Shown here: positions 1-9,033 of the stretch, piece after piece | How positions within the stretch are numbered: the first letter of the stretch is position 1 | Layout of the letters: each line of letters begins with the position of its first letter | From: Saprospiraceae bacterium | Lineage (GTDB): Bacteria > Bacteroidota > Bacteroidia > Chitinophagales > Saprospiraceae | Assembly (NCBI GenBank): GCA_016714785.1 | Contig: JADKCC010000012.1 | Span: 1-45,494 of the forward strand | Length of the DNA: 45,494 bases | Direction of reading: 5' to 3' | Program-made: the position numbers and the translations under genes | Notes under the pieces: model-generated | Told to the model about the DNA's origin: nothing | The model's input: only the letters and a program-made list of their open reading frames with translations | Database searches by the model: none

Positions 1-1
1 T

Positions 2-1345
2 AATAACAATACTAATGAACAAGATATCAATGGTCGCTTAGATTTCGAATTGCCTTTTGCTGCTAATAAAGGTAAACTTCAGTTTGGGGGAAGATATCGA
101 GGCAAAGACAAGGAAAGAAACAATACCTATGATATTTACAAGCCTATTGGAAATTTGGGTACGAATGGCAATACTTTTGGTGATCTTCCGAGTACTGCTC
201 AAAATGAAAGAACATTTTTGAATAGTGAAAAATATGTTCCTGGCAACTTTATTACCAAAGAATATTTAGGTGGCTTGGAGTTTGGAAATGCAGCTAAGTT
301 CGAAAAAGAAGATGCTGTAGCAGAATATATCACCAGTAACTACACCGCCAAAGAAAATATCACCGGTGGATATGTGATGGCAGATTACAAAATTTCTGAT
401 AAGTTATTAGCTATAGTTGGTGCCAGAATCGAAAACACATCGATCAAGTATAGCGGTTTTGAATTTGATGAAGATAATGAAGTAGCTAAACCCACTGCCG
501 AAATCTCTCAAAATTATACCAACTTCCTTCCCGGTGCTCACCTGAAATACAATTTTACAAACAATTCTATTTTACGATTTGCTTGGACTAATACCGTAGC
601 TAGACCCAACTATTTTGATTTAGTGCCTTTTGTCAATTATAGTCCGGACAATATGACCGTAGAAAGAGGAAACTCAGCGCTAAAAGCAACCACATCTATG
701 AATTTTGATGTCATGTTTGAAAACTACTTTAAGTCTATCGGTTTGATATCCGCAGGAGGTTTTTACAAAGATATCAGCAATTTTATATACAATCGTACTG
801 ACCTCAATGTCAATGATCCTAAATATGGCCAGTTAGTTTCACTTTCACAACCCCAAAATGGTGGTACGGCTGATGTATATGGATTTGAAGTTGCCATGCA
901 AAGGCAATTAGATTTTTTACCTGGTGCACTTAAAGGTTTAGGAGTTTACCTCAATTATACATTTACAGAATCTAGTACGACAGGAATACAAGAAAGAGAA
1001 AATGAAAACCTTAGCCTTACAGGAACGGCCAAAAATATGCTCAATGCATCTCTTTCTTACGAAAATAAAAAATTGGTCATCCGTACTTCTCTTAATTTTG
1101 CAAGTGATTATATTGATGTAGTAGGTGGGTCAAGTTTCAGCGATATTTATTACGACAAACAGACTTTTGTTGATGTCAATGCTTCTTATGCATTCACTCC
1201 AAAGTGGAGATTTTATGTAGAGGCCAATAACCTTACCAATCAACCACTGAGATACTATCAAGGTATTTCTGAAAGAACATATCAGGAAGAATACTACAAT
1301 GTACGTATCAATGCAGGTATAAAATTTGACTTCTTCGGAAAATAG
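2..1345 (+). CDS. TonB-dependent outer-membrane receptor, C-terminal part (5' truncated by window edge)
   Basis: The frame is open from base 2, so the true start lies upstream of the window; 447 residues are visible. The sequence is a C-terminal beta-barrel of a TonB-dependent receptor: alternating amphipathic strands rich in Tyr/Asn/Phe, a central segment with the receptor-typical pattern LRFAWTNTVARPNYFDLVP followed by VERGNSALKATTSMNFD, a late strand containing EANNLTNQPLRYYQG, and a final aromatic strand NAGIKFDFFGK, as expected for insertion by the BAM machinery. The plug domain and TonB box are not in view, so the substrate (siderophore, vitamin B12, glycan or peptide) cannot be assigned. 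No SusD-like partner follows; the next gene-sized item is a minus-strand dehydrogenase. A rho-independent terminator sits 23 bases after the stop, so this is probably the last gene of its transcript. Family call is firm; ligand unknown. Confidence 0.9.
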   Translation, partial: NNNTNEQDINGRLDFELPFAANKGKLQFGGRYRGKDKERNNTYDIYKPIGNLGTNGNTFGDLPSTAQNERTFLNSEKYVPGNFITKEYLGGLEFGNAAKFEKEDAVAEYITSNYTAKENITGGYVMADYKISDKLLAIVGARIENTSIKYSGFEFDEDNEVAKPTAEISQNYTNFLPGAHLKYNFTNNSILRFAWTNTVARPNYFDLVPFVNYSPDNMTVERGNSALKATTSMNFDVMFENYFKSIGLISAGGFYKDISNFIYNRTDLNVNDPKYGQLVSLSQPQNGGTADVYGFEVAMQRQLDFLPGALKGLGVYLNYTFTESSTTGIQERENENLSLTGTAKNMLNASLSYENKKLVIRTSLNFASDYIDVVGGSSFSDIYYDKQTFVDVNASYAFTPKWRFYVEANNLTNQPLRYYQGISERTYQEEYYNVRINAGIKFDFFGK

Positions 1346-1368
1346 ATTTCAGTAAAACTAATGTGGTA

Positions 1369-1402
1369 AACCTGGCTATCAATGATGATGGCCAGGTTTT
1401 TT
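1369..1402 (+). terminator. Rho-independent terminator of the TonB receptor gene
   Basis: Stem AACCTGGC (1369-1376) pairs with GCCAGGTT (1391-1398) around a 14-nt loop and runs directly into a T tract. It lies just after the receptor stop codon. Confidence 0.8.
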
Positions 1403-1553
1403 AAAAATATTTTTAAGCAATGTAGTCTTGGTATGCAAACACTTAACATGGGCCAAAATAATTCAGCTAGGATACAGGATTAAAAAAGTAAATTTCCATC
1501 ACTTTTACGAACTTTAATATCCAAAATATAGTTGTAAAAATTAATCAAAGAAT

Positions 1554-1753
1554 ATGGAGTCTAAAATTCTTAAAAAAAAACTTGAACTGATTCAATGGCT
1601 CCCGACATTGGAAGATAAAGTAGTTATTGAAAAATTGATTAAATTTAAAAAAGAAGAAAATAAAGATTGGTGGGCAATAACTTGAATATTAAAAAATAAA
1701 TTGATTCTTTGAGAGATTTGGCCAATAGCGGTCGTGAAGATGTGATGCATTGA
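1554..1753 (+). pseudogene. Degenerate addiction-module antitoxin-like gene
   Basis: An ATG at 1554 opens a 43-residue frame (MESKILKKKLELIQWLPTLE, then a Lys-rich stretch, then DWWAIT) ending at 1683-1685. Its composition and the Asp-Trp-Trp end resemble short Bacteroidota antitoxins that precede RelE/ParE-type toxins. A second frame further on reads IDSLRDLANSGREDVMH up to a TGA at 1751-1753, which resembles the missing antitoxin C-terminus, so I infer a frameshifted remnant. No toxin frame is recognisable in 1754-1871. Assignment rests on pattern only and could be wrong. Confidence 0.35.
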
Positions 1754-1871
1754 ATACCGTTGTATTCCTTGAAAGCTACTTATAAAATATCTTGAAATCA
1801 TAGATTACAAGACCAATATGGGCTAAAGCTTGCCGAACATTCAATACCAAACATTTACACCAACAATTTGA

Positions 1872-4610
1872 CTAGACCAACTCTTTGTACTTACCTTTGC
1901 TTTTTCTAATATTACAAGCCACAACCTTGTATTCTGGACACATTGCTTCACTATCGTGTTCGTCAGAAGTGATCATATTGAGCATCACTTCCGGAAAATG
2001 GAAGGTGCTACTCAAAATGCCTTGTCTTACTTCATCTGTGATTTTGGCTTTAATATCCACTTTGCCTCTCGGTGACTCTACGCAAACCATGTCTCCATCA
2101 TTGATAAAATGCCTAGCTGCATCATCAGGATGTATTAACAAAACATCTTCGGTAAGTATCTGCACATTACGAGTGCGACGCGTCATTGTACCCGCATTGT
2201 AATGCTCAAGCTCTCGATTGGTAGTGATGATATAAGGATACTCTTTGCTGTGTTTTTGGATTTCTCCACTTTCTTTCCAATCAAAATAATGGAATTTACC
2301 TTTGCCATTTTTGAACGTTTCTGTATGTAATATGGTTGTCTCAGTACCATCGGCAGCTACAGGCCATTGTTTGCCGTTGGTACTTAGATTTTCCCAAGTT
2401 ACTCCTTTGAAAAAAGGAACAATTTGGGCTATTTCTTTAAGAATAACCGAAGGTTCGTAATCGCTCTGATCAAAACCCATCACTTGCATGATATCGGCTA
2501 TAATCTGTCCATCTGCTTTAGTTCCTGGTAGCGGTTCAACGACTTTTTGCACTTTTTGAATGCGACGTTCACCATTGGTATAGGTGCCACTCTTTTCCAA
2601 AAACGAAGCACCAGGCAATACAACGGTAGCATAATGCGCCGTCTCCGTCATGAATAACTCCTGCACTACTAACAAATCTAAATTTTGCATCGCCTGAATT
2701 ACCTTTTGAGTATTGGGATCGGTCTGTACGACATCTTCGCCCATTAGCCATAAAGCTTTCAATTGTCCATTGATACTTGCGTCAAACATTTCTGGGATTT
2801 TGAGTCCTTTTCCTAGCGGAATTTTTGTATTGTAAAATGATTCATATTGCTTATTCACTTTAGGGTCATAGGCATTGAGATATCCTGCTCCTTGATGTGG
2901 TTGGCATCCCATATCAGCTGCACCTTGAACATTATTTTGGCCCCGCAATGGATTGACACCAACACCAAGCCTCCCTATATTGCCAGTAATCATAGCTAAG
3001 TCTGAAATCAACATCACCGTAAAAGTACCTTGTGTATGTTCTGTTACGCCTAAGCCATGAAACGACATTGCGTTGGGAGCTTGAGCATAAGCTTTGGCTG
3101 CATCTCTTACCAAATCCCTATTTACACCCGTGATTTCTTCTAGCTCATTAATATTTAGAGCCAAAATTTGATCTTTGAACGAAGCATACCCTTCTGTTCT
3201 TTGCGCTATAAAATTAGCATCTTCAAGATTTTCAGTAATGATAAAATATAACATCATATTTAGCAAAGCCACATTAGTACCAGGTTTGAGTGCCAAATGG
3301 TAAGTGGCATATTTTGCTATTTCTGTTCTCCTTGGATCTATGACAATAGTAGTTTTTCCTTTCATGGCAAACTGCTTGAGTTTGGCACCTGTCACTGGAT
3401 GTGCATCTGTGGGATTTGCACCGATAACCATGATACAATCCGTATATTTCAAATCTTCTATGCTATTGGTAGCGGCACCTGTACCGAATGCACGTTGCAT
3501 CCCTAACGCCGTGGGCGAGTGGCATACTCTTGCACAACAATCAATATTATTGGTACCTATGACAGCCCGGATGAACTTTTGCATGAGATAATTCTCCTCA
3601 TTAGTACACCTTGCCGACGAAATACCTGCTATGGCATCAGGACCGTATTCTGACTTGATGGCATTTAGTTTTTCTGCAATAAATGTATAAGCTTCATCCC
3701 AAGTCGATGGTACCAAGACACCATCCTTCCTGATCAAAGGTGTTTTGATTCTGTCTGGATGCTCATAAAAAGAAAATGCAAATCTACCTTTGAGACACGT
3801 ATGCCCTTGGTTTACAGCGGCATCATACGGCGCTTGAATAGATTTTACCTTGTCATTAACCACAGATACTTCCAAGTTGCAGCCTACACCACAATATGTA
3901 CACACAGTCCTTACCTTTTTGTCAACAGCTACTGATTTTGACTCAAAAACATCGGAAATGGCTGAAGTAGGGCAAGCTTGCGCACATGCACCACAACTGA
4001 CACAATCAGATTCAAAAAACGAAACGTCATTACCTTTGATGATTTTCGAATCAAACCCTCTACCCAACACACTGAGTACCAACTCACCTTGTACTTCGTC
4101 ACATGCACGTACACATCTATAACAATTGATGCATTTGGACAAATCCATGGTCATATAAGGATGACTAAGATCTTTGGTTCTATCTAAATGATTTTTCCCT
4201 GCGGGATATCTTACATCGCGGATGCCAACCCGAGCTGCTACGGTTTGGAGTTCACAGTTATTATTGACCTCACACGTTAAGCAGTCCAAAGGATGATCTG
4301 TCAAAACGAGTTCTATGATATTTTTACGTAATTTTTTGATCTTTTCTGAGTCAGTGACAATATAACTTCCTGCCAACACTGGTGTATGACAAGATGCTTG
4401 TGTGCGAAATGGACCATCTTCATTTAGTCCTACTTCTACACTACACACTCTACAAGACCCAAATGGTTCGAGATTGGGTGCATCGCATAATGTTGGGATG
4501 GCATCTTTTGATTTATGTCTTTTGATAAATGCAAGAATGGTTTCTCCTTCCTTAATATCGTAAGGTAAACCATTGATGTATGCCATCGTGGTCAGCTTAT
4601 TGTACGTCAT
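1872..4610 (-). CDS. fdhA: Formate dehydrogenase alpha subunit with NuoG-like N-terminal Fe-S domain
   Basis: Molybdopterin oxidoreductase of the NAD-linked, cytoplasmic formate dehydrogenase type (formate to CO2), 912 aa. The order is: [2Fe-2S] ferredoxin domain with C42, C53, C56 and C74; a NuoG-like His-Cys3 cluster site (H106, C110, C113, C119); two ferredoxin [4Fe-4S] motifs (C160/163/166/170 and C203/206/209/213); the Moco-domain [4Fe-4S] site (C237, C240, C244, C272); then the bis-MGD catalytic domains. The active site is Cys363-His364 in ARVCHSPTALGM, so this is a cysteine, not selenocysteine, enzyme. The C-terminal MGD-binding segment includes TNRELEHYNAGTMTRRT. No signal peptide or Tat motif. 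A start at 4586 (MAYINGLPY) would remove eight residues and is equally plausible. No beta/gamma (NuoE/NuoF-like) subunit or FdhD chaperone lies nearby, so its electron acceptor must be encoded elsewhere. Related Moco enzymes such as assimilatory nitrate reductase are less likely given the fused N-terminus. Confidence 0.9.
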   Translation of the reverse strand: MTYNKLTTMAYINGLPYDIKEGETILAFIKRHKSKDAIPTLCDAPNLEPFGSCRVCSVEVGLNEDGPFRTQASCHTPVLAGSYIVTDSEKIKKLRKNIIELVLTDHPLDCLTCEVNNNCELQTVAARVGIRDVRYPAGKNHLDRTKDLSHPYMTMDLSKCINCYRCVRACDEVQGELVLSVLGRGFDSKIIKGNDVSFFESDCVSCGACAQACPTSAISDVFESKSVAVDKKVRTVCTYCGVGCNLEVSVVNDKVKSIQAPYDAAVNQGHTCLKGRFAFSFYEHPDRIKTPLIRKDGVLVPSTWDEAYTFIAEKLNAIKSEYGPDAIAGISSARCTNEENYLMQKFIRAVIGTNNIDCCARVCHSPTALGMQRAFGTGAATNSIEDLKYTDCIMVIGANPTDAHPVTGAKLKQFAMKGKTTIVIDPRRTEIAKYATYHLALKPGTNVALLNMMLYFIITENLEDANFIAQRTEGYASFKDQILALNINELEEITGVNRDLVRDAAKAYAQAPNAMSFHGLGVTEHTQGTFTVMLISDLAMITGNIGRLGVGVNPLRGQNNVQGAADMGCQPHQGAGYLNAYDPKVNKQYESFYNTKIPLGKGLKIPEMFDASINGQLKALWLMGEDVVQTDPNTQKVIQAMQNLDLLVVQELFMTETAHYATVVLPGASFLEKSGTYTNGERRIQKVQKVVEPLPGTKADGQIIADIMQVMGFDQSDYEPSVILKEIAQIVPFFKGVTWENLSTNGKQWPVAADGTETTILHTETFKNGKGKFHYFDWKESGEIQKHSKEYPYIITTNRELEHYNAGTMTRRTRNVQILTEDVLLIHPDDAARHFINDGDMVCVESPRGKVDIKAKITDEVRQGILSSTFHFPEVMLNMITSDEHDSEAMCPEYKVVACNIRKSKGKYKELV

Positions 4611-4856
4611 GTGGCTTATGATTGATCAATAAAAGAATAAAATTAAGGGTTAATAATGAAATACAATAAGAATTATAAAATAAAAAATTATTCTGATGTA
4701 ACTGAATAGAAAAATCAGCACCTAGATTTATCAAAAATGCCTCGATTTACTTTGCCTATTTTCTTTATTTAATTGAATTTTTATCCTTAGCGTTTCTTTA
4801 ATATTTATACATCAAACTAATTAGTTCAACTTATTTGGGGTGCGGAAAAAAGTTGC
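4611..4856. other. AT-rich intergenic region upstream of fdhA
   Basis: About 245 bases with no open frame of note. It must hold the minus-strand fdhA promoter, but I could not find a convincing CAAAnnTA (reverse of TAnnTTTG) near the start. Confidence 0.4.
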
Positions 4857-5092
<236 letters not shown>

Positions 5093-5280
5093 CGACCCTA
5101 ATTAGATATGTATTTTCAATAATTTGAGTCTAAAAAGGGAATGTCTCAGTTACCAAAGTTTTATCGAAACTGCATTCAAATTTTTGAGTATTAAGGCAAA
5201 TCATACCATCAAGAATTAGGTCGCTGCCGATATTCTATTCACAAATCAGATAAAAACTGAATAGATTGTAATAATTTTTA

Positions 5281-5288
5281 TAATTTTG
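5281..5288 (+). promoter_or_regulatory. Candidate -7 promoter element for the 5341 lipoprotein gene
   Basis: TAATTTTG matches the Bacteroidota -7 consensus TAnnTTTG and lies 52 bases before the ATG. No good TTTG -33 box is seen at the expected distance, so this is tentative. Confidence 0.35.
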
Positions 5289-5340
5289 CTACATCAATAA
5301 TATCTAATCGTTAAAATACACAAACTAAAACTCAATTGAC

Positions 5341-6054
5341 ATGAAAACATTTAGTCTCCTTCTTTCAGCACTTTTCATTGTTATTTTTTACTCCTGCGAA
5401 CCTGTTTCCTATGTAAGGTTGGTAAAAGACCATGTAAAAAAGACGGAAACTTACTTGCTGAATTTTGAGAAAATAACCATGTCAAAAATCAGCCAAGTAA
5501 ATCAAAAGTTCAAATTAGAATTCTACAAAGTAAATAAAGATGGTAACATGATAGATATCTTTATTTCGACCAACCGCTTCCCGACTGTTCCACCATTTAC
5601 CAATGAAGCCTATTTGCTAGCGGGTGCCCAAAAAATAAATGTGGACCTAATCAATACTCTTCAAATTCCTATTTCAGAAAAAAATGTGGTCCAACATACC
5701 AATACTACCTACCAAACTACTTTTAATCATGTGCCGGTAACTACTACTGTTCAAAAAACTGTGGATGATGTCCCTGTGACGGAAACCAAAACTGAAATAC
5801 AATTAGTGCAGTCGCAAGTACCAGTCCAAAATAATTATAACACGGTAACGGAAAGCAACTACATTGCTGAAAAATTCAAGATATCCATTGCCAAAGAAAC
5901 ACTAGAAAATATATGTATTTCGCCCCAATTTACTTTGCGCATCTATAATGCAGAAAATGATTTTTGGAATATCGTTTTAACCAACTACAACGTGATAGAT
6001 ATCAAAAACTTTTTAAATAACAAGGTTGCTCAACACAACATTTCCATCAATTAA
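5341..6054 (+). CDS. Lipoprotein of unknown function
   Basis: 237 residues beginning MKTFSLLLSALFIVIFYSC: a short basic start, a hydrophobic core and a lipobox ending at Cys19, so a membrane-anchored lipoprotein is expected. The mature part begins EPVSYVRLVKDHVKKTETYLL. Its middle (about residues 118-165) is rich in Thr, Val and Gln and has an imperfect internal repeat around VPVTTTVQ and VPVTETKT. I recognise no enzymatic motif or named family. The gene stands alone between the homopolymer tract and a transporter, 91 bases upstream of the latter, which has its own candidate promoter. Codon use and composition look like the neighbours, so it is likely a real gene, but no function can be proposed. 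Confidence 0.75.
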   Translation: MKTFSLLLSALFIVIFYSCEPVSYVRLVKDHVKKTETYLLNFEKITMSKISQVNQKFKLEFYKVNKDGNMIDIFISTNRFPTVPPFTNEAYLLAGAQKINVDLINTLQIPISEKNVVQHTNTTYQTTFNHVPVTTTVQKTVDDVPVTETKTEIQLVQSQVPVQNNYNTVTESNYIAEKFKISIAKETLENICISPQFTLRIYNAENDFWNIVLTNYNVIDIKNFLNNKVAQHNISIN

Positions 6055-6118
6055 TCTTTACCTACCAACAAAATAATAGAAAATACAAAATTTATATAAG
6101 TCTTATCTAAATACTTTT

Positions 6119-6126
6119 TAGATTTG
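6119..6126 (+). promoter_or_regulatory. Candidate -7 promoter element for the MFS transporter gene
   Basis: TAGATTTG fits TAnnTTTG and lies 19 bases before the ATG at 6146, implying a very short leader. A -33 box is not evident. Confidence 0.35.
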
Positions 6127-6145
6127 AGCCATATAATAATACAAC

Positions 6146-7696
6146 ATGGCCACAACAATCAATGGAGGATTATCGACTGAAGAAGATGTGAGGTTTAAAC
6201 CTACCTTATCCTTTATCAATATTATCAATATGAATGTTGGATTTTTCGGCATTCAATATAGTTTCGGGTTGCAACAGAGTGCTGTTAATCCCATTTATGA
6301 TATGTTGGGTGCATCAGCCCATGAAATTCCAATACTCAATATCGCTGGTCCAGTGACTGGACTCCTGATACAACCGATCATTGGAGCCATGAGCGATAAG
6401 ACATGGTCGCCACAATTTGGGAGACGAAAACCATACTTTTTTATCGGAGCATTGATCTGCAGTATCTGTCTATTGATCTACCCATTTAGCAGCACATTAT
6501 GGATGGCTGCTGGATTGCTGTGGATACTAGATGTTGGCAATAACACTGCTATGGAGCCCTATAGGGCATTTATAGCAGACACGCTTCATAAAGACCAGCA
6601 ACCTACTGGTTTTCAGGCACAAAGCTTCTTTACTGGATTGGGGCAAACCTTAGCCAATCTATCCCTTTTCATTTTCCCTATCCTGTTTGTAGGTAAAACT
6701 GGCTCTTTGCCAACGTGGGTTTATGCTTCGTTTTTTTTAGGTGCAGTGTGCTCCATAGGATCAGTTTGGTGGAGTATGCGAACTACCAAAGAATTGGCTC
6801 CCACCGAAGAAGAAATAGCAATAATTTCAAACTATAATGCAGGTAAGCCCAATAAGTTCTTGCAATTTTTGGGTTATATACTGTCAGTATCCGTGGTACC
6901 TGGATTGTTCTATTATATCATATATTCAGGGTTTGGAATAAATATCGCCAATTTTCTTATTTTACCAATCTTTTTTGGTTGGATATTCCTTTTAGCCCGC
7001 TTATTAGAGAATAACCAGCATGTACCTTCAATAAATGCCATTTATCTTCTTGTCTCTCCTTTGATAGAAATCATCGACTCGATCAAGTCTATGCCCAAAG
7101 TCATGTGGCAGTTGGCCTTAGTATATTTATTCCAATGGTATGCACTCTTCTGCTACTGGCAAAATAGTGCAAAAAGTGTCGCACTCTCCGTATGGGGCAC
7201 TACGCCCGCCGATGATCCTGCAAGTTATGAAGCAGCTGTCAGTTGGACCGGATTAGTCAATGGTTGGTATAATATTGTAACTTTTTTGACGGCGTTTGGA
7301 TTGGTATATTTTGCCAAAAAATATGGTAGCAAGTACGTACATTTTGTATGTCTGCTATTGGCAGGTATAGGATTCCTTGCTTTCCCATTTATCAGTGACA
7401 AAAACCTACTTTTTGTTGCCATTACTGGATTTGGAATAGGTTGGGCTAGTATGATGGGAATTCCCTATCTAATGGTGGTCAATGATATACCCAAGGAAAG
7501 ATATGGAGTATATATGGGTATCATCAACATGATGATCGTAGTACCTATGATTATACAGACATTGACCTTTGGTTATATTTTAGAAAACTTCCTTGGCAAC
7601 GACCCAAGGTATGCTATAGTATTTGCAGGTGTGTTATTATTACTCGCAGCTTTAGCCACTTTGTTCATTCAAAGCAAAGAAAAGGTAACTCAGTAA
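6146..7696 (+). CDS. MFS/GPH-like sugar:cation symporter (SLC45-type)
   Basis: 516-residue polytopic membrane protein, with roughly twelve hydrophobic segments by eye. Family signatures of the SLC45/GPH sugar-symporter branch are visible: GLLIQPIIGAMSDKTWSPQFGRRKPYF between the second and third helices (the MFS Asp/Arg-rich loop), then LDVGNNTAMEPYRAFIADTL in the helix 4-5 region, and a long central loop near residues 210-235. A late helix reads GIGWASMMGIPYLMVVNDIP, the repeat-half equivalent of the first. Proteins of this branch carry sucrose, maltose or related sugars with H+ or Na+. In Bacteroidota they often sit beside disaccharide phosphorylases, but here there is no sugar gene nearby, so the substrate is open. 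The gene appears monocistronic; the only thing downstream is a decayed acetyltransferase. Confidence 0.85.
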   Translation: MATTINGGLSTEEDVRFKPTLSFINIINMNVGFFGIQYSFGLQQSAVNPIYDMLGASAHEIPILNIAGPVTGLLIQPIIGAMSDKTWSPQFGRRKPYFFIGALICSICLLIYPFSSTLWMAAGLLWILDVGNNTAMEPYRAFIADTLHKDQQPTGFQAQSFFTGLGQTLANLSLFIFPILFVGKTGSLPTWVYASFFLGAVCSIGSVWWSMRTTKELAPTEEEIAIISNYNAGKPNKFLQFLGYILSVSVVPGLFYYIIYSGFGINIANFLILPIFFGWIFLLARLLENNQHVPSINAIYLLVSPLIEIIDSIKSMPKVMWQLALVYLFQWYALFCYWQNSAKSVALSVWGTTPADDPASYEAAVSWTGLVNGWYNIVTFLTAFGLVYFAKKYGSKYVHFVCLLLAGIGFLAFPFISDKNLLFVAITGFGIGWASMMGIPYLMVVNDIPKERYGVYMGIINMMIVVPMIIQTLTFGYILENFLGNDPRYAIVFAGVLLLLAALATLFIQSKEKVTQ

Positions 7697-7756
7697 ATTG
7701 AAATAGTGATAGAAAAAAGCTAAACTTTTACAAAGAAGCAGTAACAATAAACCAAA

Positions 7757-8272
7757 ATGACAATAGAAACTCAGCACCTTAAACTCATAGCTTGTTATGC
7801 TGAAATTTTAAAATCAGCTCTCCAAGGTGACGCACAGCTTGCAAAGAAAATCAATGTGATAGTTTAAGAAAATTGGACAGAATTTGGGGGTAGTCCATTG
7901 CAATATTGACTTGAAAGAATAACTGAAAGTGACGCTGAAAAAAATTGGTGGACATATTTCCCCATACACAAACGAAACAACAAGCTAATAGGAAGTGGTG
8001 GCTATAAAGGAAAACCAACAAACGACGGCACAGTTGAAATAGGATATAAAATTGTAGCAAACTATCGAAATTGTGGGCATGAAACTGAAATGGCAAAAGG
8101 ATTAATTGAAAATGCTTTCAAAGACGAAAGAGTAAAATCAATCGCTGCCCATACTTTGGGACATGATAACCCATCAACTAAAGTCTTACAGAAATGTGGT
8201 TTTGAGAAGGCTGGAGAAGCTTATGATCCATAAGATGGTCTGATTTGGAAATGGAAACTTAAAAGACAATAG
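7757..8272 (+). pseudogene. GNAT-family N-acetyltransferase pseudogene (three in-frame stops)
   Basis: One continuous frame from ATG 7757 to TAG 8270-8272 (172 codons) reads as a RimI/RimJ-like acetyltransferase but carries three internal stops: TAA 7865-7867, TGA 7907-7909 and TAA 8231-8233. Homology-like segments include NNKLIGSGGYKGKPT, VEIGYKIVANYRNCG and the acetyl-CoA site region GHETEMAKGLIENAF, then AAHTLGHDNPSTKVLQKCGF and DGLIWKWKL at the end. There is no frameshift, so the damage is by base substitution, unlike the single-base indels elsewhere in the window. Other genes here use TAA and TGA as normal stops, which argues against recoding. The transporter upstream ends 60 bases earlier. 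Confidence 0.8.
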
Positions 8273-8648
8273 AACGAGAAGGTGTATCTTGGCTAAAAAA
8301 GATGTTTACAAGTCAGCTCTTTATTAAAAAATACAGCTATATAATGCAGAAAATAAAAGTATCATTTCATTGTCAGAACCACAACCATTAACCAGTATAG
8401 CTATTTATTTAAAGAGTATGTTGCAATTGGGCTCAGCTTATACCTAAATAGAATTTGTTTAATTTTTGGTTTTCACAGAGAGATTTTTTCAAGTCATTAC
8501 CCAACTTTAGAGCAAAAAAAAACAGCAACAAGTATATAAATACCCATTGCTGCTGATTCTTATTAACACCAAACTTCTGTAGCATGTTAGGGTTGATATT
8601 AAAAAAAAAACATTAACAACCCTTCATTAACCTAATAAACCCAAAAAG
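8273..8648. other. Intergenic region without a gene
   Basis: AT-rich, no credible coding frame. It contains an inverted repeat AGGGTTG (8589-8595) / CAACCCT (8617-8623) around a poly-A segment, 25 bases beyond the 3' end of the first tRNA-like RNA. It is a weak candidate for a transcription end for that RNA, which runs in this direction. Confidence 0.4.
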
Positions 8649-8800
8649 CTGTGAGAGAAGGATTCGAACCTCCACAAGGCACTTAGCCAAAAGGCAAATT
8701 CCGAAGACCGGAACTTTGTGGTCAACCCATACCTTTCGTTTATCGCGTTATCCCTATCCCCGAGACAGGAGGACATGTCTGCCAATTTCAACACCTCACA
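8649..8800 (-). ncRNA. tRNA-like RNA, copy A, with oversized variable region
   Basis: Read on the minus strand this 152-nt segment has every core tRNA feature. The acceptor stem TGTGAGG/TCTCACA is 7 bp with one G-U pair. U8 is present. The D-arm AAATTGGCAGACA carries the G18G19 pair. The anticodon stem TCCTC/GGGGA has loop CTGTCTC (formal anticodon GTC, plus-strand 8764-8766). The T-arm is GGAGG-TTCGAAT-CCTTC, and the discriminator is G. The variable region is about 83 nt instead of 10-24 nt and folds as AGGG/CCTT, then CGC/GTG, a conserved internal loop (GATAAA opposite GGCTAA), then an apical hairpin CGAAAGG/CCTTTTG with an inner 8-bp stem. U37 is unusual for a decoding tRNA and CCA is not encoded. 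It is most like a type II (Leu/Ser) tRNA body. Ordinary tRNA scanners may miss it. Confidence 0.6.
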
Positions 8801-8883
8801 ATATTATAAAAAATTTCAAAAAGAAGATAGGATTTAAAACACATTTGTTTTTATTCCCGTATAAATTTTTCTATAAAATAAAG

Positions 8884-9033
8884 CTGTGAGAGAAGGATTC
8901 GAACCTCCACGGAGCGCTTAGCTATGAAATACATTCGGATTGAATTAAAGCCAATCCAAATATGTTTCCAGTTTGTCGCGAACTCTCCACCCTCGAGACA
9001 GGAGGGTATGTCTGCCAATTTCAACACCTCACA
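8884..9033 (-). ncRNA. tRNA-like RNA, copy B, with oversized variable region
   Basis: Second copy, 150 nt, 83 bases upstream (in its own direction) of copy A. The acceptor, D-arm, T-arm, anticodon loop CTGTCTC (anticodon GTC, plus-strand 8997-8999) and G discriminator are identical to copy A. The anticodon stem is CCCTC/GAGGG, a compensatory change from TCCTC/GGGGA. In the variable region the closing stem is GGAG/CTCC (AGGG/CCTT in A) and the next stem is CGC/GCG (CGC/GTG in A). The internal loop GACAAA/AGCTAA is kept, while the apical hairpin (GGATTG pairing with CAATCC plus flanking pairs) is unrelated in sequence. Pairing preserved despite sequence change argues for selection on structure. 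No protein frame crosses it. Confidence 0.6.

Noticed and set aside
7865..8233. Stop-codon recoding as explanation for the in-frame stops in the acetyltransferase frame
   Set aside because: Both TAA and TGA are affected in this gene while the neighbouring genes end normally at TAA or TGA; simple decay is the better explanation.
8649..9033. tmRNA or group I intron-containing tRNA
   Set aside because: tmRNA lacks an anticodon arm and carries a tag frame, neither fitting here; the insert is far too short for a group I intron and lies in the variable region, not the anticodon loop.
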